DNA of 18,549 bases from DATMFV01 sp964651005 (GTDB taxonomy: Bacteria > Verrucomicrobiota > Verrucomicrobiia > Chthoniobacterales > Chthoniobacteraceae): positions 1-18,549 of the forward strand of contig CAZYVL010000046.1 of assembly GCA_964651005.1 (NCBI GenBank), given 5' to 3'. Numbering within the stretch: position 1 is the first letter of the stretch; every line of letters starts with the position of its first letter. Below are positions 6,285 through 13,810 of this stretch, piece by piece. The notes beneath the pieces were generated by a model that saw only the letters and a list, made by a program, of their open reading frames with translations, had not been told where the DNA came from and did not search any database. A program made the translations under genes and the position numbers.

Positions 6285-7688
6285 ATGCAGCCCGTGCGCG
6301 CTTTTGATTTGCAAGACACCATTGCCGCCATCGCCACTCCGTTTGGCGAAGGGGCCATCGCGCTGTTGCGCCTGAGCGGCCCCGGGGCGGTGGCCATTGC
6401 CGGGCGGGTTTTTCGTCGCGCGCGGGCGGAACGAGCGGTCGCGGAGCTGCCGCCGCGCACGCAGCAGCTCGGGCGGATCGTGGATGACCGGGGAGAGGTC
6501 GTGGACGAAGTGCTGCTCACGGTCTTTCGCGCTCCCGCCAGCTACACGGGGCAGGAGATGGTCGAGATCGCCTGCCACGGCGGCATCCTCGTCACGCGGC
6601 GGCTCCTTGCGCTGTTGCTGGAGAACGGCGTGCGGGCGGCGGAGCCGGGCGAGTTCAGCCAGCGCGCTTTTCTTAACGGCAAGATGGATCTCACGCAGGC
6701 CGAGGCGGTGATGGATCTCATCCAGGCGCGGACCGGCCTCGCCTTGCGCGCCGCCGCCGAGCAGCTTGAAGGGCGGCTGGGCGCGCGCGTCCGCGAGATT
6801 CGCGAAGGGCTGCTGGAACTGCTCGCGCACGTCGAGGCGTGCATCGATTTTCCCGACGAGGACATCGACCCCGAGACCGGCGCGGCGCTTCTGGCCCGGC
6901 TCGACCTCGCCCAGCGGCGAATTGGCGCGCTGCTAAGCACCGCAGACCAGGGGCGCGTGCTCCGCGAAGGGGTGCGGACGGTGATCTACGGCGCTCCGAA
7001 TGTCGGCAAGTCGAGCCTTCTCAACCGGCTGCTCGGGTACGAACGCGCCATTGTCAGCGATCTCCCCGGGACCACGCGCGACAGCATCGAGGAGGTCATC
7101 AATCTCCGGGGGATTCCCCTTCGGCTCGTGGATACCGCGGGAGTGCGCGAGGCGGGCAGCGCCATCGAGCGCGAGGGGATCGCCCGCACCTTGCGGCACC
7201 TGGAGCGGGCGGATCTCATCCTGCACGTCGCCGACGCCTCGCAGCCGCCCGGGGAGGGAGGGGCGCCGCCGCCCGCTCTTCCCCCGGAGCGGTGTCTGCG
7301 CGTGTTGAACAAGATCGACCTGGGCGAGCACCCCGGGTGGGCCGGGAGCCCGGGCGTGCGGTTGTCCTGCCGCGAGGAGGGGGAGAGGAGAGCGGGAGGA
7401 GAGGAGGGGATGGTTGCCCTGGCGGAGGCGATCTTCGAGCGGGTGATGGGCGGCGGGCTGGCGGAAAGCGACTTCAGCGTTGCCATTAACGCACGGCACC
7501 AGGCGTGCCTGAAGGAGGCGGATCGCTTTGTCGCCGCCGCGCGCCGGGGGCTGGAAGAGGGGCTTGCGGCGGAGCTGGCCGCCGTGGAGATCCGCAGCGC
7601 CCTGGATGCAGTCGGCGACGTGGTGGGGCGGGTGGAGACAGAGGATCTGCTCGGCAAGATTTTCTCCACGTTCTGCATCGGGAAGTAG
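6285..7688 (+). CDS. mnmE: tRNA uridine-5-carboxymethylaminomethyl(34) synthesis GTPase MnmE
   Basis: MnmE (TrmE) works with MnmG to install the cmnm5 or nm5 group on U34 of tRNAs reading split codon boxes. The product has 467 residues against about 454 in E. coli. The N-terminal folate-binding domain contains DTIAAIATPFGEGAIALLRLSG (11-32) and the helical domain includes FLNGKMDLTQAEAVMDLI. The embedded G domain has G1 GAPNVGKS (236-243), G2 PGTTRD (261-266), G3 DTAG (283-286) and G4 NKID (342-345). The protein ends FCIGK, and the terminal Cys is the conserved catalytic one. ATG 6285 gives the standard N-terminus; the open frame upstream crosses the gap and is not coding. After G4 there is a Gly/Glu-rich stretch of about 20 residues (EEGERRAGGEEG) not typical of the family. 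Confidence 0.96.
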   Translation: MQPVRAFDLQDTIAAIATPFGEGAIALLRLSGPGAVAIAGRVFRRARAERAVAELPPRTQQLGRIVDDRGEVVDEVLLTVFRAPASYTGQEMVEIACHGGILVTRRLLALLLENGVRAAEPGEFSQRAFLNGKMDLTQAEAVMDLIQARTGLALRAAAEQLEGRLGARVREIREGLLELLAHVEACIDFPDEDIDPETGAALLARLDLAQRRIGALLSTADQGRVLREGVRTVIYGAPNVGKSSLLNRLLGYERAIVSDLPGTTRDSIEEVINLRGIPLRLVDTAGVREAGSAIEREGIARTLRHLERADLILHVADASQPPGEGGAPPPALPPERCLRVLNKIDLGEHPGWAGSPGVRLSCREEGERRAGGEEGMVALAEAIFERVMGGGLAESDFSVAINARHQACLKEADRFVAAARRGLEEGLAAELAAVEIRSALDAVGDVVGRVETEDLLGKIFSTFCIGK

Positions 7689-7759
7689 CCGGGAAGGAAA
7701 GAACGGAGGGGCGGATCGGCGGATCGGTGGACGGTTTTGCGGCTTTTGGAGGAAAATGC

Positions 7760-7788
7760 TTGCCTTCCCGGTTTCAAGCCTCTACCCT
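7760..7788 (+). promoter_or_regulatory. Predicted promoter of the candidate RNA unit
   Basis: TTGCCT (7760-7765), a 17-nt spacer and TACCCT (7783-7788). The arrangement closely resembles the tRNA promoter further downstream (TTGCTT, 16 nt, TATCTT), including a C/G-rich spacer, which raises its credibility. Confidence 0.45.
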
Positions 7789-7888
7789 CACGATCGCTGT
7801 GGAGTCTCCGGGCTGCCAACAGCCAAATGGCTCAACGCCACCAGAGCCGGTTACGATTAAAGTCGTGACCAAAAACCGCGCACAAAAA

Positions 7889-7988
7889 NNNNNNNNNNNN
7901 NNNNNNNNNNNNNNNNNNNNNNNNNNNNNNNNNNNNNNNNNNNNNNNNNNNNNNNNNNNNNNNNNNNNNNNNNNNNNNNNNNNNNNNN
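7889..7988. other. Scaffold gap (100 N)
   Basis: Exactly 100 Ns. Both flanks share ACAAAAA (7882-7888 and 7989-7995), so the two contig ends may in fact overlap or flank a short repeat. Confidence 0.97.
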
Positions 7989-8074
7989 ACAAAAATCGCG
8001 ATCTTTTTGGTTGCCTGACCGGAGCCCTCTGGGTAGAGTCATCACAGATTTCAAAGATTGTTCTGGGGGGAACA

Positions 8075-8118
8075 TGAGCCCTTCGCGGCCACTCGGTCGC
8101 GGGGGGCTCAATTTTTTT
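8075..8118 (+). terminator. Very strong intrinsic terminator
   Basis: A continuous 16-bp stem including three G-T pairs (8075-8090 with 8095-8110) closes the 4-nt loop ACTC and is followed at once by A and seven Ts (8112-8118). No T-run lies on the other side, so it acts on + strand transcripts. Confidence 0.9.
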
Positions 8119-8276
8119 CCCCTGATTGCCCGGCTTTCCATCGCAGGGAGTCTCCCCGCCCGGAAGGGGATGCGGACGGAATCTGGCGGAGCCTGCCAGA
8201 CAAGGGTGAGCCGAGGTAAACTTTTGCTGCATTGAGGGGATCGGCGCGGTTTTTTGAAAATACGCACGAAAAACCC

Positions 8277-8304
8277 TTGCTTCCGGCCACTAACCGGCTA
8301 TCTT
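8277..8304 (+). promoter_or_regulatory. Predicted promoter of the initiator tRNA gene
   Basis: TTGCTT (8277-8282), a 16-nt spacer containing CCGG twice, and TATCTT (8299-8304). The spacing to the tRNA 5' end (8318) is 13 nt, suiting a short 5' leader removed by RNase P. Confidence 0.65.
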
Positions 8305-8317
8305 TCGAAAACCATGA

Positions 8318-8394
8318 CGCGGGGTGGAGCAGCCTGGTAGCTCGTCAGGCTCATAACCTGAAGGCCGCGGGTTCAAATCCCGCCCCCGCAACCA
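8318..8394 (+). tRNA. Initiator tRNA-fMet (CAT anticodon)
   Basis: This 77-nt tRNA has the CCA end encoded. Only a few bases differ from the E. coli initiator tRNA. Initiator traits are visible: the unpaired C1 x A72 at the top of the acceptor stem (C8318, A8390), the A11:U24 pair in the D stem, and anticodon loop CTCATAA. The anticodon stem is TCAGG/CCTGA, so the usual three G:C pairs at 29-31/39-41 are reduced to two, with A29:U41 replacing G29:C41. The T loop GGTTCAAATCC is standard. It sits alone between its own promoter and terminator. Confidence 0.97.
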
Positions 8395-8415
8395 CTTTAA
8401 TCAGTTCGTCATTTT

Positions 8416-8452
8416 AACCGCTCACAAGTTACCGCTTGTGAGCGGTTTTTTT
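8416..8452 (+). terminator. Intrinsic terminator of the tRNA gene
   Basis: A perfect 13-bp stem (8416-8428 with 8435-8447, AACCGCTCACAAG / CTTGTGAGCGGTT) has a 6-nt loop and runs into seven Ts (8446-8452), 21 nt after the tRNA CCA. Confidence 0.93.
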
Positions 8453-8741
8453 CTGCCCCGAAAAAAGCGGCGATGTTTCAGGGGGGCTGCCCCCTTTAGG
8501 CTGTCCCTGGCATCCTGGCCATTTCGGGCGGGAGGGAACCCGATTTTCCGGTCAGGCGCGGCGTCCGTTCCTGAATCCGGGGGCAAGGCGTCACTATTCA
8601 GTATTATTGTAGCAAGGAAAGAAATCCCGGCTCCCGCCAGGTTTTCGATAATACTTGATCGCGTTGTGGAGCGCGTGCTAGAAGATGCGTCCACGGATTA
8701 TGCAGGCATCAGTCTCATGAGTCAGGAGTTAGTCAGGAGCC
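8453..8741. other. Upstream region of the cas operon, no gene
   Basis: These 289 bp separate the tRNA terminator from cas3. The left part is GC-rich with a small hairpin (AGGGGG/CCCCCT, 8480-8495). From about 8592 it becomes AT-richer, as expected for a promoter region. An open frame through it has no family resemblance and starts at a non-ATG codon inside the terminator, so I do not call it. Confidence 0.6.
8647..8684 (+). promoter_or_regulatory. Possible cas operon promoter
   Basis: Two weak options overlap. GATAAT (8647-8652) is a good -10 but lacks a recognisable -35. TTGATC (8655-8660) lies 18 nt from a poor -10, TAGAAG (8679-8684). The AT-rich setting supports a promoter here, but neither option is certain. 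Confidence 0.28.
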
Positions 8742-11267
8742 ATGAATCAGGAGGAAGATAATCTCGCGCATTCGATTGCGCATTTCAGGGAATCGGATGG
8801 AGCCATCCAGAGCGTGGCGGTTCACTCCGAAGAAACAGCGGAGCTTTGCTCCCGCTTCGCAGCCGCCCTTTCCCTGCCGTTGTGCGGCCGCCTTCTGGGG
8901 CTGATTCATGACCTGGGGAAATACTCCCTGTCGTTTCAAGACTACCTGCGCGGCGTTTGCGGAGTCTACGGGGAGGAGGAGCGGGAGCAATCCCTCAAGC
9001 GCCAGGGCACCATTGACCACGCGACCGCTGGTGCACAACTGCTCTGGCAACGTCTGACCGCTTTGCAAAACCCCCGGGCTGCGGTGTTGGCGCAGATTCT
9101 TTCGGTGGTCGTGATGTCTCATCATAGCCGCACCGGGATGAAAGATTTTCTCTCGCTTGATGGCAGCTCCCCTTTTCTGATGCGCCTCCAGCGGCAGGAG
9201 CGCCAAACCCACGCCGCAGAGGCGCGGGAGAGAGCGGATCGCGCGATTCTCGGCGAGATCGAAGAGCTGCTGGCTTCCCCGGCTCTCCAGGAGGAGTTCA
9301 ACCGGTGTGCCCGATCCATCCAGGCGGGATGCACGGGGGAGGTGACGGCTTGCTTTTCGTATCATCTCCTTACCCGCTTCCTGTTCAGTTGCCTGCTGGA
9401 TGCGGATCGCCTCAGCACCGCTGATTTCGAGAACCGGAAAGCGGCGCAATTTCGCTCCGGGGGGAAACTTCCGGACTGGGGCGCGCTGAGAGATCGGCTG
9501 GAGGCGCATCTGGAGACGTTTTCGGGCGAGGGCGCGATCGACTCCGCGCGCACGGTGATCTCAAACGCCTGTAAAAACGCGGCGGCCAGTCCGGAGCGCC
9601 TGCTCACCCTCACGGTCCCGACCGGCGGCGGCAAGACGCTGGCCAGCCTGCGGTTTGCGCTGCACCGGGCGGCAGCGGCTTCGCCGGACCCGATCGAACG
9701 CATCCTGATCGTCATCCCGTATACTTCCATCATCGACCAGAACGCGGCGCAGGTCGCCCGCATTCTCGGCTCCGACGCGGTGCTGGAGCATCACTCGAAC
9801 CTGACGCCGGAGCGGGACACCTGGCGCAACCGGGTTCTCTCGGAGAATTGGGACGCGCCAGTCGTTTTCACCACATCGGTGCAGCTTCTCGATGCGCTTT
9901 TTAACCAAGGCACCCGCTCCGCCCGGCGAATGCATCAACTGGCCAATGCCATCGTGATTTTCGACGAGATCCAGACGCTGCCGATCAAAACCGTCCATCT
10001 TTTCAATAACGCGATCGACTTCCTCACGCGCCATTGCCATTGCACCGCCCTCCTCTGCACCGCCACGATGCCGCTTCTCCAGGGCGTGGACCCGTCGCTT
10101 GGCCGCCTTCCCCTTTCTCCCAGCCAGGAGATCATCCCCGACAAACAAACCCTCTTCCGCGAGTTGAAGAGGACCGAGATCGTGGACAAACGCCGTCCCG
10201 GCGGCTGGAGCTACGAAGCGGTCCAGCAGTTTGCGCAAGAGTGCCTTGCCGAACATGGAAGCGTGCTCATCGTCTGCAACACCAAGGAGGCGGCGCAGAA
10301 ACTTTACGAAGCGGCCCAATCCTTCGGCACGGAGGCGACGGTCGTGCACCTGAGCACCAATCTCTGCCCGGCGCATCGCAAGGATCGCATCCGCCACATT
10401 TCAGCCCTTCTGGACTCCCGCCCGCAGCGCCCCCTCCTCTGCATCAGCACCCAGTTGATCGAGGCCGGGGTCGATCTCGATTTCGGCTGTGTGATCCGGT
10501 CGCTGGCCGGGCTCGACTCCATTGTCCAGGCAGGAGGCCGCTGCAATCGCCACCGGAAGCGCGAGCAAGGCTTTGTCTATATTCTGAACTTTGCCGAAGA
10601 GAAGCTGGTCAGGGCGTTGGCGGAAATCGCCGCGGCGCAGAAGATCACCGAGCGTGTTTTGGACGAGTTCCGCCAAGATCCCGCCAGCCTTGAGGGCGAT
10701 CTGCTCTCCGAAGCGGCGATGACACGGTATTACGCATACGCCTTTCACCAGCGGCAGGCGGAGATGCTCTATCCATTGAAGGCGGGGACCGGCAAGCCGC
10801 CTTTGGAATGCAATACGTCGATCCTGCACCTCCTGAGCACCAACCCGGGAGGGCTGGCGACCGCCGGGCGGGATCACCCCGAGGTGCTCAAAATACTCAA
10901 GTTCGCGCACGCTTTCTCCACCGCCGCGCAGGCGTTTGAAGTGATCGACGCCCCGACGCGCGGGATCATCGTACCGTACTGCAACGCCGAAACGGAGCGC
11001 GATGGCCGCGCCTTGATTGCCGAACTCGCCGCGGTGTTTGGCCGCGAGGGGATGCCTGTTGGAGCACAGATCGCGCTCCTGAAAAAGGCGCAGCAGTATA
11101 CCGTCAACGCCTTCCCCCATGTGGTTGGCAAGCTGCTGGAGCGGGGGGCGATCCGGGAGGTTGCCCCGGAATCCGGAATCTATACTCTCGACGAACGCCA
11201 CTACCACGCCGAACTGGGCGTCACCCTCGAAGCCCTTTCCGAACAACACTACCTCGAAGTTTCCTGA
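8742..11267 (+). CDS. cas3: CRISPR-associated helicase/nuclease Cas3 (type I-C)
   Basis: Cas3 is recruited by target-bound Cascade, unwinds DNA 3' to 5' and degrades it through its HD nuclease. The 841-residue product is a full HD-helicase fusion. HD domain ligands include His28, His56-Asp57 (LIHDLGK), His93 (DHATAG), His127-His128 and Asp220. The helicase has Walker A PTGGGKT (293-299), motif Ia IPYTSIID, the DEAD-type box DEIQ (408-411), motif III CTATMP (439-444), motif V STQLIEAGVDLDF (568-580) and motif VI QAGGRCNRH (595-603) with its Arg. ATG 8742 is the best start; an AGGAG at 8735-8739 is only 2 nt away and a second at 8724-8728 is 13 nt away. It is the first gene of the cas operon, with cas5c starting 4 nt after the stop. 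Confidence 0.96.
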   Translation: MNQEEDNLAHSIAHFRESDGAIQSVAVHSEETAELCSRFAAALSLPLCGRLLGLIHDLGKYSLSFQDYLRGVCGVYGEEEREQSLKRQGTIDHATAGAQLLWQRLTALQNPRAAVLAQILSVVVMSHHSRTGMKDFLSLDGSSPFLMRLQRQERQTHAAEARERADRAILGEIEELLASPALQEEFNRCARSIQAGCTGEVTACFSYHLLTRFLFSCLLDADRLSTADFENRKAAQFRSGGKLPDWGALRDRLEAHLETFSGEGAIDSARTVISNACKNAAASPERLLTLTVPTGGGKTLASLRFALHRAAAASPDPIERILIVIPYTSIIDQNAAQVARILGSDAVLEHHSNLTPERDTWRNRVLSENWDAPVVFTTSVQLLDALFNQGTRSARRMHQLANAIVIFDEIQTLPIKTVHLFNNAIDFLTRHCHCTALLCTATMPLLQGVDPSLGRLPLSPSQEIIPDKQTLFRELKRTEIVDKRRPGGWSYEAVQQFAQECLAEHGSVLIVCNTKEAAQKLYEAAQSFGTEATVVHLSTNLCPAHRKDRIRHISALLDSRPQRPLLCISTQLIEAGVDLDFGCVIRSLAGLDSIVQAGGRCNRHRKREQGFVYILNFAEEKLVRALAEIAAAQKITERVLDEFRQDPASLEGDLLSEAAMTRYYAYAFHQRQAEMLYPLKAGTGKPPLECNTSILHLLSTNPGGLATAGRDHPEVLKILKFAHAFSTAAQAFEVIDAPTRGIIVPYCNAETERDGRALIAELAAVFGREGMPVGAQIALLKKAQQYTVNAFPHVVGKLLERGAIREVAPESGIYTLDERHYHAELGVTLEALSEQHYLEVS

Positions 11268-11271
11268 ACTC

Positions 11272-11988
11272 ATGACGATGCATCAAACCCCGAAGAATAG
11301 TCTCTCCTTCGAAGTCTGGGGCCGGTATGCGCTTTTTACCGACCCCCTTACCCGCCTCGGAGGTGAGAAATGCAGCTATCATATGCCGACCTACGAGGCG
11401 ATCAAAGGCGTCGCGGAATCCATCTACTGGAAACCGACCTTTACATGGATCGTCGATAAGGTGCGCATCCTGAAGCCGATCCGCACGGAAGCCAAAAACA
11501 TGAAGCCGATCAATCTCTCCGGCGGCAACACTTTGGCAACCTATACCTACCTTGCCGATGTGCATTACGAGGCGATTGTTCATTTCGAATGGAATCTCCA
11601 GCGCCCGGATCTAAAGGCGGACCGGGATGAGGGGAAGCACTTCAATGTCGCCCAGCGGATGCTCAAAAAGGGAGGGCGCAGGGACATCTTTCTCGGCACC
11701 CGGGAATGCCAGGGGTACGTTGCCCCTTGCAATTTTGGAGAACGGGAAAGCGAATACCACCAAGCGGGGGAGCTGGCCTACGGGATGATGTTTCACGGGT
11801 TTGACTACCCGGACCAAACCGGGCAGGAGGAACTCCAGGCCCGCTTTTGGCAGGCAAAGATCAGCTCCGGCGGCATCCTCGAATTTCCGCGCCCGGACGC
11901 GCCGGAACTGATCCGGCGGAAGATCCGGAAAATGACCGCCAATCCCCCGGAAACGGTCGGGCTGGAAGAGAAAGGACTGCTGCCATGA
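11272..11988 (+). CDS. cas5c: Type I-C Cas5c (Cas5d), pre-crRNA endonuclease and Cascade subunit
   Basis: Type I-C systems lack Cas6, and Cas5c cuts the pre-crRNA at the base of the repeat hairpin, then stays on the 5' handle within Cascade. The 238-residue product has the Cas5c signature VWGRYALFTDPLTRLGGEKCSY near the N-terminus. From memory of the Bacillus halodurans enzyme, the catalytic triad Tyr46-Lys116-His117 corresponds here to Tyr52 (ESIYWKPT), Lys122 and His123 (EGKHFN), all conserved. The conserved block GGRRDIFLGTRECQGYVAPC lies at 134-153 and FPRPDAPE at 205-212. Start is ATG 11272 or ATG 11278 (two residues shorter); no Shine-Dalgarno sequence marks either. It follows cas3 by 4 nt and its TGA overlaps the cas8c ATG (ATGA, 11985-11988), indicating translational coupling. 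Confidence 0.95.
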   Translation: MTMHQTPKNSLSFEVWGRYALFTDPLTRLGGEKCSYHMPTYEAIKGVAESIYWKPTFTWIVDKVRILKPIRTEAKNMKPINLSGGNTLATYTYLADVHYEAIVHFEWNLQRPDLKADRDEGKHFNVAQRMLKKGGRRDIFLGTRECQGYVAPCNFGERESEYHQAGELAYGMMFHGFDYPDQTGQEELQARFWQAKISSGGILEFPRPDAPELIRRKIRKMTANPPETVGLEEKGLLP

Positions 11989-13762
11989 ACTGGATCGAAG
12001 CTCTCTACCGCACTTACGACAACTGCGTCTCGCAGGTGGGCAATCCGAAGGACAAGGAGCCGCTGCTCCCGCTCTCGCACACGACGCAGAATGCCCATAT
12101 CGAAGTGGCGCTCGACGGCGCGGGGCGTTTTCTGCGCGCTGCGGTTCTTTCCAAGGAGGACCAGCGAACGATCATCCCCTGTACCGAAGGGTCTGGGGGC
12201 CGGTCCGGCTCCAAACCGACGAATCACCCGCTCTGTGACAAGCTCCAGTACCTTGCGGGGGATTTCGCGGAGCACGGTGGCAGTGTCACCTCCGGTTTTT
12301 CCGCGAACCCCCAGGAGCCGCATGAGAGCTATCTAAACGAACTGGCTGCGTGGTGCGGTTCCCCGAGCGGGCATCCGAAAGTGAGGGCGGTCCTCGCGTA
12401 CGTTCGGAAGGGGACGCTGATCGCGGACCTGATCGCGGCGAAAGTTCTTCCCGTTGAAGGGGATGGGAAAACGCTTCTTTGCGAATGGAAGCAGACGACC
12501 CCGGCGCCTGAACTTTTCAAGGTGCTTCCTCCCGGCAACGCGCCGCAGGATGCCTTTGTCCGCTGGGCTGTTGAGATTCCGGGCGAACCGGAATCGCGGC
12601 TCTGGATGGACCGGGACGTGTGGGCGGCTTGGGGGGAATATTACGGAAGCACACAGGCCGCTCCGGGGCTTTGCTATGTGCTGGGGCGGGAGCTTCCGCT
12701 GGCCATTCAGCACCCGGCCAAGCTCCGCCACGCCGCAGACAAGGCCAAGCTGATCTCCTCCAATGACAGCAGCGGCTTTACCTTTCGCGGTCGATTCACG
12801 GACCCCGAGGGGACGCAAGTTTGCGGGGTCAGCTTCGAAGTGACGCAGAAGGCCCACAACGCGCTGCGCTGGTTGATCGCCAAGCAGGGGCGGCGAGATG
12901 GNNNNNNNNNNNNNNNNNNNNNNNNNNNNNNNNNNNNNNNNNNNNNNNNNNNNNNNNNNNNNNNNNNNNNNNNNNNNNNNNNNNNNNNNNNNNNNNNNNN
13001 NTGACTTACTTCCGCGAGATCGCTTCCTCGGAGTTTCTGGACCGGATCGAGCGTTGGCATCGCGACTGCGCCTGGCTTCAGAATTTTGGCAAGGAAGCGC
13101 GGTTTACCGGGGCACCCGCCCCGGCGGACATCGCGGTCTGCGCCTACGGCAGCCGCCTGGATGAGAAGCTGCGGGCGGCCACCGTCCGGCGGCTTCTCCC
13201 GTGCATTCTGGAATCGACCCCCATCCCGACGGATCTTGTGCAAAGCTGCCTCCGGCGCGTTTGCGCGAGGCAGAGCATGGAAGGCTGGGAATGGGAACGA
13301 AACCTTGGCATTGCCTGCGCCCTTTATCGCAAACAACAAACCGACCTCAACCAACACCACTACACCATGTCCCTGGAACGAGACCGAACCACCCGCAGTT
13401 ACCTCTATGGCCGACTGCTCGCCGTTGCGGACCACCTGGAAAGCGCGGCGCTCCGCACAGCGGGGGAAAACCGCGACACCAACGCCGCGCGCTTTCTGCA
13501 ACGCTTTTCCGACGCCCCGTATACCACCTGGCTGGTGATCGAGAAATCTCTGGAGCCTTACCGTCGCCGCCTTCAGGCCAACGCTCCGGGGTTGCTGTAC
13601 CGTTACACCAAAGAGCTGGAAGAAATCATGAACGCCTTTGACAGCAAACAATTCACGGACAATGGCAAACTGGAAGGCGAATTCCTTCTTGCCTACCACT
13701 GCCAACGAGCCGCCCTTTGGGAGAAGTCTCCCGAATCTTCCGAAAACCCCTCTGCCGACTAG
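11985..13762 (+). CDS. cas8c: Type I-C Cascade large subunit Cas8c, interrupted by a scaffold gap
   Basis: Cas8c (Csd1) recognises the PAM and helps open the target duplex within Cascade. The 5' part (11985-12901, about 305 residues) begins MNWIEALYRTYDNC and contains GRSGSKPTNHPLCDKLQYL and the family block AHNALRWLIAKQG just before the gap. The 3' part (13002-13762, about 252 residues) continues with FREIASSEFLDRIERWH and ends ENPSAD. The two parts are in different frames across 100 filler Ns. As the gap length is nominal, this is no evidence of a frameshift. The visible sum of about 558 residues plus a short gap agrees with the usual length near 600. The start overlaps the cas5c stop. A Cas11c reading frame is predicted inside the 3' end. 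cas7c follows after 48 bp. Confidence 0.9.
12902..13001. other. Scaffold gap (100 N) inside cas8c
   Basis: Exactly 100 Ns. Judging from the usual Cas8c length, about 30-50 codons are probably missing. Confidence 0.97.
13367..13762 (+). CDS. cas11c: Predicted Cas11c small subunit from an internal cas8c start
   Basis: Type I-C Cascade contains a small subunit, Cas11c, translated from an internal start in the 3' end of cas8c. This is established for the Desulfovibrio vulgaris system. Here an in-frame ATG at 13367 opens a 131-residue frame, beginning MSLERDRTTRSYLYGRLLAV and sharing the cas8c stop. The size fits the known subunit (about 120-130 residues) and the protein is mainly helical by composition. 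No Shine-Dalgarno sequence precedes it. Instead, bases 13330-13366 are CA-rich with a single G, in a GC-rich gene, which would keep the mRNA unfolded. Other starts in the window are also Shine-Dalgarno-free, so this fits local practice. The call rests on position, size and family knowledge. Confidence 0.6.
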   Translation: MSLERDRTTRSYLYGRLLAVADHLESAALRTAGENRDTNAARFLQRFSDAPYTTWLVIEKSLEPYRRRLQANAPGLLYRYTKELEEIMNAFDSKQFTDNGKLEGEFLLAYHCQRAALWEKSPESSENPSAD

Positions 13763-13810
13763 ATCGCTAATCACCCACACACATCCAACATTTCTCTATT
13801 GATCCCAACC

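Larger units (their letters stand above)
7795..8118 (+). ncRNA. Candidate structured non-coding RNA, interrupted by a gap
   Basis: A predicted promoter (7760-7788) and a very strong terminator (8075-8118) bracket a stretch without a credible ORF. Near its 5' end three hairpins follow one another: GGCTG/CAGCC (7811-7815 with 7820-7824), GGCTC/GAGCC (7829-7833 with 7844-7848) and ACGA/TCGT (7853-7856 with 7863-7866). CTCCGG at 7806-7811 can pair with CCGGAG at 8019-8024, which could close a multi-branched fold. I checked by eye for signatures of tmRNA, RNase P RNA, SRP RNA and 6S RNA and did not recognise any. The 100-N gap at 7889-7988 hides the middle, so length and identity are uncertain. 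It could also be the 5' and 3' parts of two separate units. Confidence 0.35.
7689..8317. other. mnmE-tRNA intergenic region, no protein gene seen
   Basis: These 629 bp contain a 100-N gap and no supportable protein gene. They hold a candidate non-coding transcription unit (7760-8118) with its own promoter and terminator. A spacer of about 150 bp follows with two small hairpins (TCCCC/GGGGA near 8151-8168; TCTGGC/GCCAGA near 8182-8200). The tRNA promoter lies at the right end. The very short frame starting at ATG 7827 (13 codons) is not convincing. Confidence 0.6.

Noticed and set aside
5403..7688. Apparent fusion of upstream sequence to MnmE
   Set aside because: The frame stays open only because it passes through 100 Ns and an out-of-frame acyltransferase. 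MnmE begins at ATG 6285.
8438..8761. 107-codon frame upstream of cas3
   Set aside because: It starts at a non-ATG codon inside the tRNA terminator, overlaps cas3, and has no recognisable motif.
12821..13762. Frameshift or pseudogene in cas8c
   Set aside because: The change of frame occurs across a 100-N filler of unknown true length. Both halves match Cas8c without internal stops.
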